Shown: in pieces, positions 25,001 to 32,560 of the stretch
Numbering within the stretch: position 1 is the first letter of the stretch
Layout of the letters: the number at the start of each line of letters is the position of its first letter
Source: Saccharospirillum impatiens DSM 12546
GTDB lineage: Bacteria; Pseudomonadota; Gammaproteobacteria; Pseudomonadales; Natronospirillaceae
Length of the DNA stretch: 64,000 bases
Reading direction: 5' to 3'
Assembly: GCF_000423605.1 (NCBI RefSeq)
Contig: NZ_AUIH01000009.1
Span: forward strand, 62,001-126,000
Translations under genes and position numbers: made by a program
Notes under the pieces: model-generated
What the model was told of the DNA's origin: nothing
Databases searched by the model: none
Seen by the model: only the letters and a program-made list of their open reading frames with translations

Positions 25001-27623
25001 CAAACACGCCACTGACAACACCATTCGGGTTCACCATGCCCGCGAACACAATTTAAAGAACATCGATGTCACCTTGCCGCGCGATAAACTGACCGTGATC
25101 TCCGGGGTCAGTGGCAGTGGTAAGAGTACCCTGGCGTTTGATCTGATTTTTGGCGAAGGCCAGCGCCGTTATCTGGAATCGCTTAATGCCTATGCGCGCC
25201 AGTTTGTGCAACCGGCAGCAAGACCCGACGTGGATGCTATTTATGGCATACCGCCAGCGGTGGCCATTGAACAGCGAACCAGTCGCGGTGGGCGTAAAAG
25301 TACGCTGGGCACCCTGACCGAAATCTATCACTACCTGCGGTTGCTCTACGTGAAACTGGGCACCCAGCATTGCCCGGATTGCGACGTTCCGATAGAACCG
25401 CAAACCCCGAGCGCCATACTCTCCCGTCTGCAGAAAAACTTTCGCGGTCAGGCCGTTACTTTGCTCGCCCCTATGGTTGTCGCCCGCAAGGGCATCTACC
25501 GTGAGCTCGCGGAATGGGCAGCCAGCCGCGGCTATGACCGGCTTCGCGTAGACGGGCAATACCAGCCAACCGACAACTGGCCAGCACTGGATCGTTATAA
25601 AGAGCACGATATTGAGCTGCCGTTACTCGACATCACCGTCTCCCCGAAAAACGAGCGCACCCTGGCCGAAGGCCTGGAACAGGCACTGAGCCTGGGCAAT
25701 GGCTTGGTCATCGTCACCGCCACTAAAGCCGGTAAGGCAAGCCGTAAACAGGACCGTCTGTTTTCCACCCGGCGTGCCTGCCCCAGTTGCGGTACGGGCT
25801 TTGATGAGCTTGACCCAAGGCTGTTTTCCTACAACTCCAAACACGGCTGGTGCGGTACCTGCTACGGCACCGGCAGTCAGATTAAAGGCTTTGATGAAGA
25901 ACAGACGGGGGAAGAGCATACCTGGCAACCGGATGATGACATTACCGAAAAGCCCTGTTCCAGTTGCCAGGGTCAGCGACTTAACCCGACGGCCCTGGCC
26001 GTGCGCTTTCGCGACCGTTCGATTGCCGACCTCGCCGCGTTACCGGTAGACGCCGCAGAACACTGGTTCGGCAAACTGACCCTGAACACAAAAGAAGAGG
26101 CGATTGCGCGTGACTTGCTCGCTGAAATGCACAGTCGTTTGCAGTTTCTGCAAAAGGTTGGGCTCAACTACCTGAGCCTCGACCGCGCGGCACCGACCCT
26201 GAGCGGTGGTGAAGCCCAGCGCATCCGACTGGCCGCTCAATTGGGGTCGAGCCTGCAGGGCGTGTGTTATGTGCTCGATGAACCGACGATTGGCCTGCAC
26301 ACCCGGGACAACCGCAAACTGATCGAAACCCTTAGGGAACTGCAGCAACAGGGCAACACTGTGATCGTGGTCGAGCACGATGAAGACACCCTTCGCGAAG
26401 CCGACTACCTGATCGACATGGGCCCGCGCGCGGGCATCAACGGGGGTGAAGTCGTCGCTCACGGTAGCCTGAAACAGATCATGAGCAACAAGCGCTCGCT
26501 GACCGGTCAAATGCTCTCGCAGCCGCTGCGCCACCCCATGCCAGCGCTGCGCAATGCCGATATGCGCCAGCTGTGGGAGCCAGAGAATGTGACCATTCAA
26601 GGTGCGCATCAGAACAACCTGCGTACGATCGACGTCAGCGTGCCATTGCGCCAGTTGGTCGCCATTACCGGTGTCAGTGGCAGCGGCAAAAGCACCCTGA
26701 TACGCGGTGTGCTCTACCCCAATCTGAAACGCGCCATCGCCAGCCAGAACACGAGAAGCAAAGCCAAAGTCCGCTGGCAGGGAACCGAGCAAATAGCGGG
26801 CTGGGAAAGCATTGATCGCATTCTTGAAGTCGATCAGACCCCTATCGGCAAAACCCCGCGTTCCTGCCCAGCCACCTACATCGGCATCTGGGACAGCATT
26901 CGCAAACTCTTTGCCGGTACGGTCGATGCGCGGCTGCGCGGTTACACACCCGCCCGCTTTTCCTTCAACGCGGGCGACGGGCGTTGCGATGCCTGCGGCG
27001 GCCAGGGCGAGCAAAAAATTGAAATGAACTTCCTGCCCGATGTGCGTATTCCGTGCGATGTCTGCCACGGCTGGCGGTTCAACGATGAAACACTGGGCGT
27101 CACCTACAAGGGCAAACACATTGGTGAAGTCCTGGCGATGAACATCGACGAAGCAACCGAGTTTTTCGCGCCCATCAGCAAAGTCCACCACGCGCTCAGC
27201 CTGTTGCAGGATGTGGGTCTCGGCTACCTGACACTCGGTCAGCAAAGCCCAACCCTCAGCGGCGGTGAAGCCCAGCGCATCAAGTTGGTGGCCGAGCTGG
27301 CGAAGGCCAATATGACCCCGGAAGACAACAAGGGTCGGCGATCTCAACACAACCTCTATGTGCTCGACGAACCGACGGTTGGGTTGCACATGGCCGATGT
27401 GGACAAACTGCTGCGTGTATTGCATCGGCTGGTTGATGCAGGCAATTCAGTGCTGGTGATTGAACACAACCTGGATGTGATTGCCGAAGCGGACTGGGCC
27501 ATCGATATGGGCCCCGAAGGTGGGCAACACGGCGGCCGGGTTATCGCCCAGGGGACACCGGCGACACTGGCAAAGCGCAAGCGTTCCTTCACCGGGCAGT
27601 ATCTGAAGGAGGTCCTCGGGTAG
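22047..27623 (+). CDS. Tandem (single-chain, double-length) UvrA-like ATPase
   Basis: 1858 residues, about twice the usual UvrA length (roughly 940). Two UvrA-like halves (about 1-985 and 986-1858) each carry two ABC modules. Walker A GVSGSGKST occurs near residues 33, 646, 1020 and 1542; LSGGE signatures follow in all four modules. Each half also has the UvrA zinc-finger pairs (CARC...CDSC, CPTC...CSDC; CPSC...CGTC, CDAC...CDVC) and the NAYARQF/SAYARQF segment. Because UvrA acts as a dimer in nucleotide-excision repair, this chain could be a covalent dimer. It may also be a specialised paralogue; no uvrB or canonical uvrA is in the window. A 7-bp hairpin (21967-21985) precedes it. Confidence 0.88.
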   Translation: MPHDTLRIRGARQNNLNNLDLDIPLGELVVVTGVSGSGKSTLAFDTIYAEGQRRYVETFSAYARQFLDRMDKPAVDSIDGIPPAIAIEQSNTVRTSRSTVGTMTELNDYLKLLFARLAHLYCQNCGHEVVSDTPQSIVNALFTAGPSGQRLMVCIPLHVPERLSDDEVSQLLNQQGYARIHRREGDRVEVVQDRLKLTGDNRSRLTEAVETALHYGKGHVLVYPLGDDREAGSGERFSSHHHCARCDIDYPEPSPSQFSFNSPIGACDSCKGFGRIIGVDYGLVIPDPRKSLKAGVIKPIQTPAYEEVQRDLIRYAKKRGIPIDTPWSELSEKDRAWVIEGEGDWDQGVWYGVQEFFKWLESKAYKMHIRVLLSKYRAYTPCEACGGARLKPTSLWWRVGSLKAADQVLNDRDRFVPVGTQLADKIVRQLPGLNISDLMQLPLARCAEFFKQLAGTDTDEPTQLLLTEIRSRLGYLCEVGLDYLTLDRQSRTLSGGEVQRINLTTALGTSLVNTLFVLDEPSTGLHPRDIERLVTVLHRLRDAGNSLLVVEHDPQVILSADRILDIGPGPGKAGGNIEFFGTPKSLFRRKNNLTARYLNGTDQVSAAPVQPIDPSGNRVIIKGAREHNLKNIDVSIPLGQLVCLTGVSGSGKSTLMRQILYPAILKHQGEQTEAPGAHDRIDGLDVIDRAVLVDQSPIGKTTRSTPATYVGAFDAIRKRFVATPQAKERGYTPGTFSFNSGQGRCPTCQGNGFEHVEMQFLSDVYLRCSDCNGKRFRDEILEIKLLPMAADADHSSPVSIADVLAMTVTEALAFFKNEPDIQRSLQPLADVGLTYLQLGQAVPTLSGGEAQRLKLAGHLASTGSASKGKSKTQEHILFLFDEPTTGLHFADIATLMTAFRQLQDAGHSLLVIEHNLDVMRASDWIIDIGPEGGDAGGELLIAGTPAEVMASHTGHTARALHDYVHSLKEGGKGVAEIAARYTAKTKHATDNTIRVHHAREHNLKNIDVTLPRDKLTVISGVSGSGKSTLAFDLIFGEGQRRYLESLNAYARQFVQPAARPDVDAIYGIPPAVAIEQRTSRGGRKSTLGTLTEIYHYLRLLYVKLGTQHCPDCDVPIEPQTPSAILSRLQKNFRGQAVTLLAPMVVARKGIYRELAEWAASRGYDRLRVDGQYQPTDNWPALDRYKEHDIELPLLDITVSPKNERTLAEGLEQALSLGNGLVIVTATKAGKASRKQDRLFSTRRACPSCGTGFDELDPRLFSYNSKHGWCGTCYGTGSQIKGFDEEQTGEEHTWQPDDDITEKPCSSCQGQRLNPTALAVRFRDRSIADLAALPVDAAEHWFGKLTLNTKEEAIARDLLAEMHSRLQFLQKVGLNYLSLDRAAPTLSGGEAQRIRLAAQLGSSLQGVCYVLDEPTIGLHTRDNRKLIETLRELQQQGNTVIVVEHDEDTLREADYLIDMGPRAGINGGEVVAHGSLKQIMSNKRSLTGQMLSQPLRHPMPALRNADMRQLWEPENVTIQGAHQNNLRTIDVSVPLRQLVAITGVSGSGKSTLIRGVLYPNLKRAIASQNTRSKAKVRWQGTEQIAGWESIDRILEVDQTPIGKTPRSCPATYIGIWDSIRKLFAGTVDARLRGYTPARFSFNAGDGRCDACGGQGEQKIEMNFLPDVRIPCDVCHGWRFNDETLGVTYKGKHIGEVLAMNIDEATEFFAPISKVHHALSLLQDVGLGYLTLGQQSPTLSGGEAQRIKLVAELAKANMTPEDNKGRRSQHNLYVLDEPTVGLHMADVDKLLRVLHRLVDAGNSVLVIEHNLDVIAEADWAIDMGPEGGQHGGRVIAQGTPATLAKRKRSFTGQYLKEVLG

Positions 27624-27673
27624 TCAGGAACACGACATCGACTCCAGCCACCAAGCCAGGCCATTAATGCAGG

Positions 27674-27763
27674 CTATGTCGATTATTCCGGCTTTTTTCG
27701 ACATAGCTCATTGCTATGTTGATCGTATCGACATAGACTCCCCAGAACCACCATCTATGTCGA
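27674..27763. promoter_or_regulatory. Five-copy CTATGTCGA operator-like array before the Fic gene
   Basis: The 9-mer CTATGTCGA occurs at 27674-27682, 27714-27722 (one mismatch) and 27755-27763; its complement TCGACATAG occurs at 27698-27706 and 27728-27736. The orientations alternate strictly. The array fills the gap between uvrA and the Fic start and looks like a cooperative operator. The Fic protein has a winged-helix-like C-terminus that might bind it (inference). Confidence 0.6.
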
Positions 27764-27783
27764 AATTTCAAAGGAATTTGTAC

Positions 27784-28902
27784 ATGGCCTGGCGCCCAGA
27801 CGAACCCTACAACCAGTTACCGCTGCTGCCGCCCGCTAAAGCAAGCACGGAAACGCTGGGCATACTCAAAGCCTGTATTCCTGCCCGTGCCGCACTGGCG
27901 GAACTGAAACAGGCCGGAGAGCTTATTCCGAATCAAACACTGCTCATCAACCTGCTGCCATTACTCGAAGCCAAAGACAGCTCCGAGATAGAAAACATCG
28001 TCACCACAACCGACAAGCTGTTCAGATACGCGCAGGAAGCTCAGGGTGCCGACCCTGCCACCAAAGAAGCCCTCCAGTACCGCACGGCACTCTATGAAGG
28101 CTTCATCAAGCTTCAGCAAAAGCCGCTATGCACCAATACCGCTGTGGATATATGCAGTACCCTCAAGGGTGTGGACATGAATATCCGTAAAGTGCCTGGC
28201 ACCATCATTGGCAACCAGAACACCGGTGAAACGATATACACCCCACCCTGTGGCGAAGCAGTGATCCGCAACCTGCTCGCCAACTGGGAGAACTATCTAC
28301 ACAACATCCTGCAAGCGGAAGACGACACCGACCCACTGATCAAAATGGCAATCAGCCATTACCAGTTTGAGGCCATTCACCCCTTCCATGACGGCAATGG
28401 CCGGACAGGCAGAATCGTGAATGTGCTTTATCTGATCGAACAACAATTATTGACTCTGCCCATTCTGTATCTGAGCCGTTACATCGTTCAACACAAAAGC
28501 GACTACTACCGCTTACTCAACCACGTTACCCGCACCGGTGACTGGCAGGAATGGATCATCTTCATACTCAAAGGAATCGAGCAAGTATCCTCCTGGACCT
28601 GTAAAAAAATCGCCGCTATGCGAGAGTTGATTACCCAAACCGAACAGCATGTAAAGCATCAGCTTCCTAAGCTGTACAGCTTTGAACTGGTACAGACCCT
28701 CTTTGAGCAGCCTTACTGCCGCATCAGCAACCTGGTAGACAAAGACATCGCCAAACGACAAACGGCCTCTAGTTATCTAAAACAACTGGTGGAGATCGGC
28801 GTGTTGCAGGAAAAAACCGCTGGCAATGAAAAGCTGTTCCTTAACCCCCGCTTGTTGCAACTGATGACAAGCGACAGTAACGAGATAACGCCTTATCAGT
28901 GA
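27784..28902 (+). CDS. Fic family AMP-transferase, class II
   Basis: 372 residues from the ATG at 27784, chosen because AAAGGA precedes it at a good distance and the family start MAWRPDEPYNQLPLLPP fits; longer in-frame starts lie inside the repeat array. Fic core motif HPFHDGNGRTGR (near residue 200) gives the catalytic His and nucleotide-binding residues. An inhibitory-helix motif SSEIEN ([S/T]xxxE[G/N]) in the N-terminal domain makes it class II (self-inhibited), like SoFic. The C-terminal part (about 295-370) looks like a winged helix. It would AMPylate itself or a partner; target unknown. No antitoxin gene is adjacent, as expected for this class. Confidence 0.87.
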   Translation: MAWRPDEPYNQLPLLPPAKASTETLGILKACIPARAALAELKQAGELIPNQTLLINLLPLLEAKDSSEIENIVTTTDKLFRYAQEAQGADPATKEALQYRTALYEGFIKLQQKPLCTNTAVDICSTLKGVDMNIRKVPGTIIGNQNTGETIYTPPCGEAVIRNLLANWENYLHNILQAEDDTDPLIKMAISHYQFEAIHPFHDGNGRTGRIVNVLYLIEQQLLTLPILYLSRYIVQHKSDYYRLLNHVTRTGDWQEWIIFILKGIEQVSSWTCKKIAAMRELITQTEQHVKHQLPKLYSFELVQTLFEQPYCRISNLVDKDIAKRQTASSYLKQLVEIGVLQEKTAGNEKLFLNPRLLQLMTSDSNEITPYQ

Positions 28903-28908
28903 TATTGG

Positions 28909-29022
28909 CTAACTAAGATCACCACGGTCAACAATGTCGTTCTGATACCAATCCATAACAGCCTGTTGAATAGAGTCATTCATTGCAGCATACAACGGCC
29001 ACTCAAGGGTGGCCTGTGTTGC
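28909..29022 (-). pseudogene. Possible gene remnant (37 codons, no start)
   Basis: Leftward frame, open from a stop at 29025 to a stop at 28911, with protein-like composition (TLEWPLYAAMNDSIQQAVMD, then WYQND...DLS). No good start or ribosome site is seen; an internal ATG would give only 24 residues. It may be the tail of a lost gene. I do not recognise it. Confidence 0.25.
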
Positions 29023-29103
29023 TCATTTTTACTTATTTTGCCTGACCTGAGGCCGCGGAGGAACTCATTGCTGATTGACTTGCCTTAGGGGGCCTTCGGA
29101 GGC

Positions 29104-29156
29104 AAAACGAACATTAACGAAAATAATTTTGACATTTACGAAAACGAATTTAGACT
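29104..29156 (+). promoter_or_regulatory. glpD: glpD promoter with GlpR-like sites
   Basis: TTGACA (29129-29134), a 16-base spacer and TAGACT (29151-29156) form a good promoter. Four ACGAA repeats (29107, 29117, 29138 and 29144) overlap or flank it, and CGAACATT (29108-29115) is the complement of the GlpR half-site AATGTTCG. Repression by a GlpR-type DeoR protein is likely. Confidence 0.55.
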
Positions 29157-29190
29157 GCATCTTACTGATCATCTTATTCGTGGAGCGACC

Positions 29191-30765
29191 ATGTCTGTGC
29201 CCAACCCTGCTGCAAGCCACCAAGCCGCCACCGTACAACCCTGGAACCGGGACGATCATCTGGACCGCCTGGCCGAGGCTGAGGTGGATGTTCTGGTGAT
29301 AGGCGGCGGTGCCAGTGGCGCCGGGGTTGCGCTGGATGCCCTGAGCCGCGGGCTGACCACGGCACTGGTCGATCGTCAGGATTTTATGGCCGGCACGTCC
29401 AGCCGCTCCACAAAACTCATTCACGGGGGCGTGCGCTACCTGGAGCAGGCCTTCAAAGGGCTGGACTACGGCAAGTATCAACTGGTTCGTGAAGCCCTGG
29501 CCGAACGCAAGCGCATGCTCGCCATGGCACCGCATCTTGCCTGGCCGCTGACGCTGATCACGCCGGTTAAAAGCCTGATCGGCCTGCCCTACTACCGCTT
29601 CGGCCTGGGTCTGTACGATGTGTTGTCCGGCTCACAGCGCCTGGGCAAATCGCGCATTGAGAGCACCGCCGAAATGAAACGCGCCTGTCCGAGCCTCGAC
29701 ATCAAACCGCTCAAGGGCGGCGTCAGCTACATGGATGGCCAGTTCGATGATGCGCGCTTTGGCGTCGCCATGGTTCGTTCGGCTGTTGAGCAGGGCGCGG
29801 CCGTCGCCAACCATGTTGACGTGAACGAGTTGTTAAAGCACGACGACGGCACTGTCGCGGGTGCTCGCTGCACCGACCTGATTAGCCAGCGAACATTGAC
29901 CATTCGTGCCAAAGCCGTGGTCAACTGCACCGGCCCCTGGACGGACACCCTGCGCTTGCAGGCCGATCCGAATGCCAAACCGCTGATGACCGTCTCAAGT
30001 GGCATTCACGTGGTGCTGAATAAAACCCTGCTACCCGATGGCCGTGGCATCCTGATTCCTGAAACCGACGATGGCCGGGTGCTGTTCCTGTTGCCCTGGT
30101 TGGGCAAAACACTGGTCGGCACCACTGATGACCCGGCTGAGTTGAGCGACCGTCCGGAAGCGAGCCAGTCAGAGATCGATTACATCATCAAACACATCAA
30201 TGAATGGCTGGACGAACCGGTCAGCCACAGTGACATCAGCGCGACGTTCTCCGGCTTGCGCCCCTTGGTGTCTGACCCGGACGAGAGCTCCACATCAGGC
30301 CTGACCCGCGATCACGTTGTCCTGCAAGACAAAGGCCTGTTCAGTCTGACCGGTGGCAAATGGACCACCTGGCGTCGTATGGCGGAAGATTGCATGGACA
30401 TTGTCGTCAAACAAACCCGGGGGTTGAACGCCAAAGCCTGCCAAACGTACGATCTGCGCCTGCCCGGCGCCAATGGAGATGCTGCGGCGGCTGAATCGGC
30501 CCTGAAGGACCAGCCAGAAGACATTGCCGATTACCTCTGGCAAGCCTATGGCGACCGCGCGCACCTGGTCTTGGCAGCGGGCTCTCCAGAACGTCTGGTT
30601 AGCGGCGCGCCTTACATTGAAGCCGAACTGGCCTGGGCGATGCTATTTGAAGGGGCCTGCAAGGCGGATGACGTACTTAACCGTCGGCTGAGGGTTGGCA
30701 TGCTCGATCAACAGGCAAAAGAGCAGATTGAGGCGCGGCTACAGCAGTTGGTAAACGCGGCCTGA
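29191..30765 (+). CDS. glpD: Aerobic glycerol-3-phosphate dehydrogenase
   Basis: 524 residues, usual length. FAD-binding motif VLVIGGGASGAGVALDAL (about 36-55), then KLIHGGVRYLEQAF (about 78-90), characteristic of GlpD, and LTGGKWTTWRRMAED near residue 385. It oxidises glycerol-3-phosphate to dihydroxyacetone phosphate, passing electrons to quinone at the inner membrane. No glpF or glpK adjoins it, so it may serve phospholipid-derived glycerol phosphate or act with genes elsewhere. The GlpR-like sites upstream fit glycerol regulation. Confidence 0.92.
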   Translation: MSVPNPAASHQAATVQPWNRDDHLDRLAEAEVDVLVIGGGASGAGVALDALSRGLTTALVDRQDFMAGTSSRSTKLIHGGVRYLEQAFKGLDYGKYQLVREALAERKRMLAMAPHLAWPLTLITPVKSLIGLPYYRFGLGLYDVLSGSQRLGKSRIESTAEMKRACPSLDIKPLKGGVSYMDGQFDDARFGVAMVRSAVEQGAAVANHVDVNELLKHDDGTVAGARCTDLISQRTLTIRAKAVVNCTGPWTDTLRLQADPNAKPLMTVSSGIHVVLNKTLLPDGRGILIPETDDGRVLFLLPWLGKTLVGTTDDPAELSDRPEASQSEIDYIIKHINEWLDEPVSHSDISATFSGLRPLVSDPDESSTSGLTRDHVVLQDKGLFSLTGGKWTTWRRMAEDCMDIVVKQTRGLNAKACQTYDLRLPGANGDAAAAESALKDQPEDIADYLWQAYGDRAHLVLAAGSPERLVSGAPYIEAELAWAMLFEGACKADDVLNRRLRVGMLDQQAKEQIEARLQQLVNAA

Positions 30766-30844
30766 GAATGGCCTGCTGCCGTTTCTAATCAGCCCGGTGA
30801 CGCGGTACACTACCGGTCCGATATAATCACCGTGATCCGTTGCC

Positions 30845-31297
30845 ATGCCTTCAACCCAGGCCATTCTCGACAAAGCCAGCCAGCACTGCCAGCAGCGCGG
30901 TGAACGCCTGACGCCCAAACGCAGTCGTATCCTCGAATTATTGCTGGCATCTGACGGCCCCAAGTCGGCCTACGATCTGATCAGTGATCACGACCGGACC
31001 TACGGTGAAAGTCCGGCCGCCATGTCCGTCTATCGGATGCTGAATTTTCTGGTTGATGCCGGTCTGGCCCATCGTCTGGCGACCACCAATCAGTTTATGG
31101 CCTGCGCTCACATTGCCTGTGACCACGCACACCGGGTTCCCCAATTGTTGATATGCGACCAGTGTCACCATGTTGAAGAAATTGGCCTGGGCTCCGACCT
31201 GATGAGTGAATTGCAACACAGCGCCGATGCCAGTGGCTTTCGCATCGGCTCAACCCCACTTGAGATACACGGACTGTGCAAACGCTGCAGCCACTGA
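30845..31297 (+). CDS. Fur-family regulator, Zur-like
   Basis: 150 residues. The winged-helix N-terminus (RLTPKRSRILELLLAS, MSVYRMLNFLVDAGLAHRL) is followed by the metal-binding half with CDQC (near 115) and CKRC at the C-terminus, plus a His-rich segment around CAHIACDHAH. The HGLCKRC ending resembles Zur. It would repress zinc-uptake genes, though the ligand is inferred from motifs only. No Zur target (znuABC) is in the window; it lies between glpD and the LysR gene, both rightward. Confidence 0.8.
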   Translation: MPSTQAILDKASQHCQQRGERLTPKRSRILELLLASDGPKSAYDLISDHDRTYGESPAAMSVYRMLNFLVDAGLAHRLATTNQFMACAHIACDHAHRVPQLLICDQCHHVEEIGLGSDLMSELQHSADASGFRIGSTPLEIHGLCKRCSH

Positions 31298-31450
31298 TCA
31301 GACACCTCACACAGATTGCGTGAAACCCAGCGTTCAACTTGCAGTCTGGCAGGATTCCAGCTATTGCTTATTACACGATGGCGCTCTGACCGGGCCTAAC
31401 CGAACACCGGCGCCATCCGTTCCGGCTTCTGCTTCAAATGGAGTAACACC

Positions 31451-32359
31451 ATTAAACGCCTACCCCCGCTCAACAGCCTGAAAAGCTTCGAATCGGCCGC
31501 GCGACTGGGCAGCTTTCAGAAAGCCAGCCAGGAGTTGTTCGTGACGCCGTCGGCGGTCAGCCATCAGATCAAATCACTGGAAGAATTTCTGGAGGTTGAG
31601 CTGTTCATTCGCCAAACACGGCGTATTGAACTGACGTCAGCCGGCAAGGAGTACCTGCGTACCGTTCAAAAAGCCCTGTCCGATATCGAACGGGCCACCC
31701 AGCGGTTGGTTTCCGCCCATGGTACCGGTGAACTGAACCTCTCGGTAGCACCTGCGTTTCTGCACCGCTGGCTTTTACCCCGCATTAGCCGGTTCTACGA
31801 CACTCACGCCAACATTGAGCTGGAACTGTCGGCCTCAACCGGCCTGATTGATTTCGCGCACAGCGATACCGACATGGCGGTCTATTTTGGCGATGGTCAC
31901 TGGGATAATGTCGAGTGCAGTTTCCTGAAGCGGTCGGCGCTGATTCCCGTCTGCACTCCCAGCCTGTTGAACAACAAACCGATTCATCTACCCGAAGACA
32001 TCACCCGTCATACTCTGTTGCACGTCAGCAAACGACCGGATGAATGGCGCGCCTGGTTTGAAGCGGCCGGTACCGAGTTCAGGGAGACTCGCAAGGGCAT
32101 GTTTCTCTCCAGTGGTCTGTTGACGGCCCAGGCGGCTGCACGGGGCCTTGGTGTCGCACTCTCGGACATCAGTCTGATCAGCGAGGAGATCCAGTCGGGC
32201 GAACTGGTCGCACCGCTGGATATCCCGCTGGAATTGTCCAAATCCTTCTATCTGGTGTACCGGAAAAACCGTCCGCTGACCCCGGCCATGAAAGCCTTTC
32301 AGGACTGGATCATGGCCGAGATGGCAGTTGATGCGCTGAACCCTGGGGCGTCTGAATGA
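31451..32359 (+). CDS. LysR regulator, GcvA-like, apparent ATT start
   Basis: About 302 residues. The HTH starts KRLPPLNSLKSFESAARLGS, as in GcvA/AmpR relatives (MSKRLPPLN in GcvA), followed by the LysR substrate domain (about 90-295). The frame has no ATG, GTG or TTG between its upstream stop (31397) and the HTH. The ATT at 31451 has GGAG 7 bases before it and gives the right N-terminus, so it is the likely start. A downstream ATG at 31535 would remove half of the HTH. A single-base sequencing error (ATG to ATT) is the alternative. Target genes are unknown. Confidence 0.78.
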   Translation: MKRLPPLNSLKSFESAARLGSFQKASQELFVTPSAVSHQIKSLEEFLEVELFIRQTRRIELTSAGKEYLRTVQKALSDIERATQRLVSAHGTGELNLSVAPAFLHRWLLPRISRFYDTHANIELELSASTGLIDFAHSDTDMAVYFGDGHWDNVECSFLKRSALIPVCTPSLLNNKPIHLPEDITRHTLLHVSKRPDEWRAWFEAAGTEFRETRKGMFLSSGLLTAQAAARGLGVALSDISLISEEIQSGELVAPLDIPLELSKSFYLVYRKNRPLTPAMKAFQDWIMAEMAVDALNPGASE

Positions 32360-32388
32360 CCCACGGTCGGCCAGGAGGCAAGGGGTCC

Positions 32389-32516
32389 GCAGCGTCAACC
32401 CGGGGCACCCCTGTGGGGTCGGCGTAAATCCATCCATGGAGCCTAGACCACAGCCGAAGCGTCGGACCGATCCATACTGCGGACTCCCCCACAGGGGCAC
32501 CCCGGGTGGCCGCTGC
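32389..32516. repeat. Large palindromic repeat element, copy B
   Basis: Arms 32399-32418 and 32487-32506 pair at 18 of 20 positions, and an outer GCAGCG/CGCTGC stem (32389-32394 with 32511-32516) lies beyond a 4x4 internal loop, as in copy A. The core (TCGGCGTAAATCC, then CCATGGAGCCTAGACC) differs from copy A by one base, while the arms and the nested hairpin differ. It sits between the convergent LysR gene and clpB. Confidence 0.8.
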
Positions 32517-32560
32517 TTATCGATCCAACAACAACACGTGAATAAATAAGCGACTTACAA

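Noticed and set aside
26040-27425. 461-codon frame antisense to uvrA
   Set aside because: Codon shadow of a GC-rich conserved gene; the plus-strand UvrA motifs are continuous through it.
22047-27623. Two uvrA genes joined by a sequencing error
   Set aside because: The frame is continuous with no stop or start-like junction near 25000, and the second half starts with a linker rather than a typical UvrA N-terminus with ribosome site. An assembly artefact cannot be fully excluded.
27674-27763. CRISPR-like repeat array
   Set aside because: Units are 9 bp, alternate in orientation and have unequal short spacers; no cas genes nearby.
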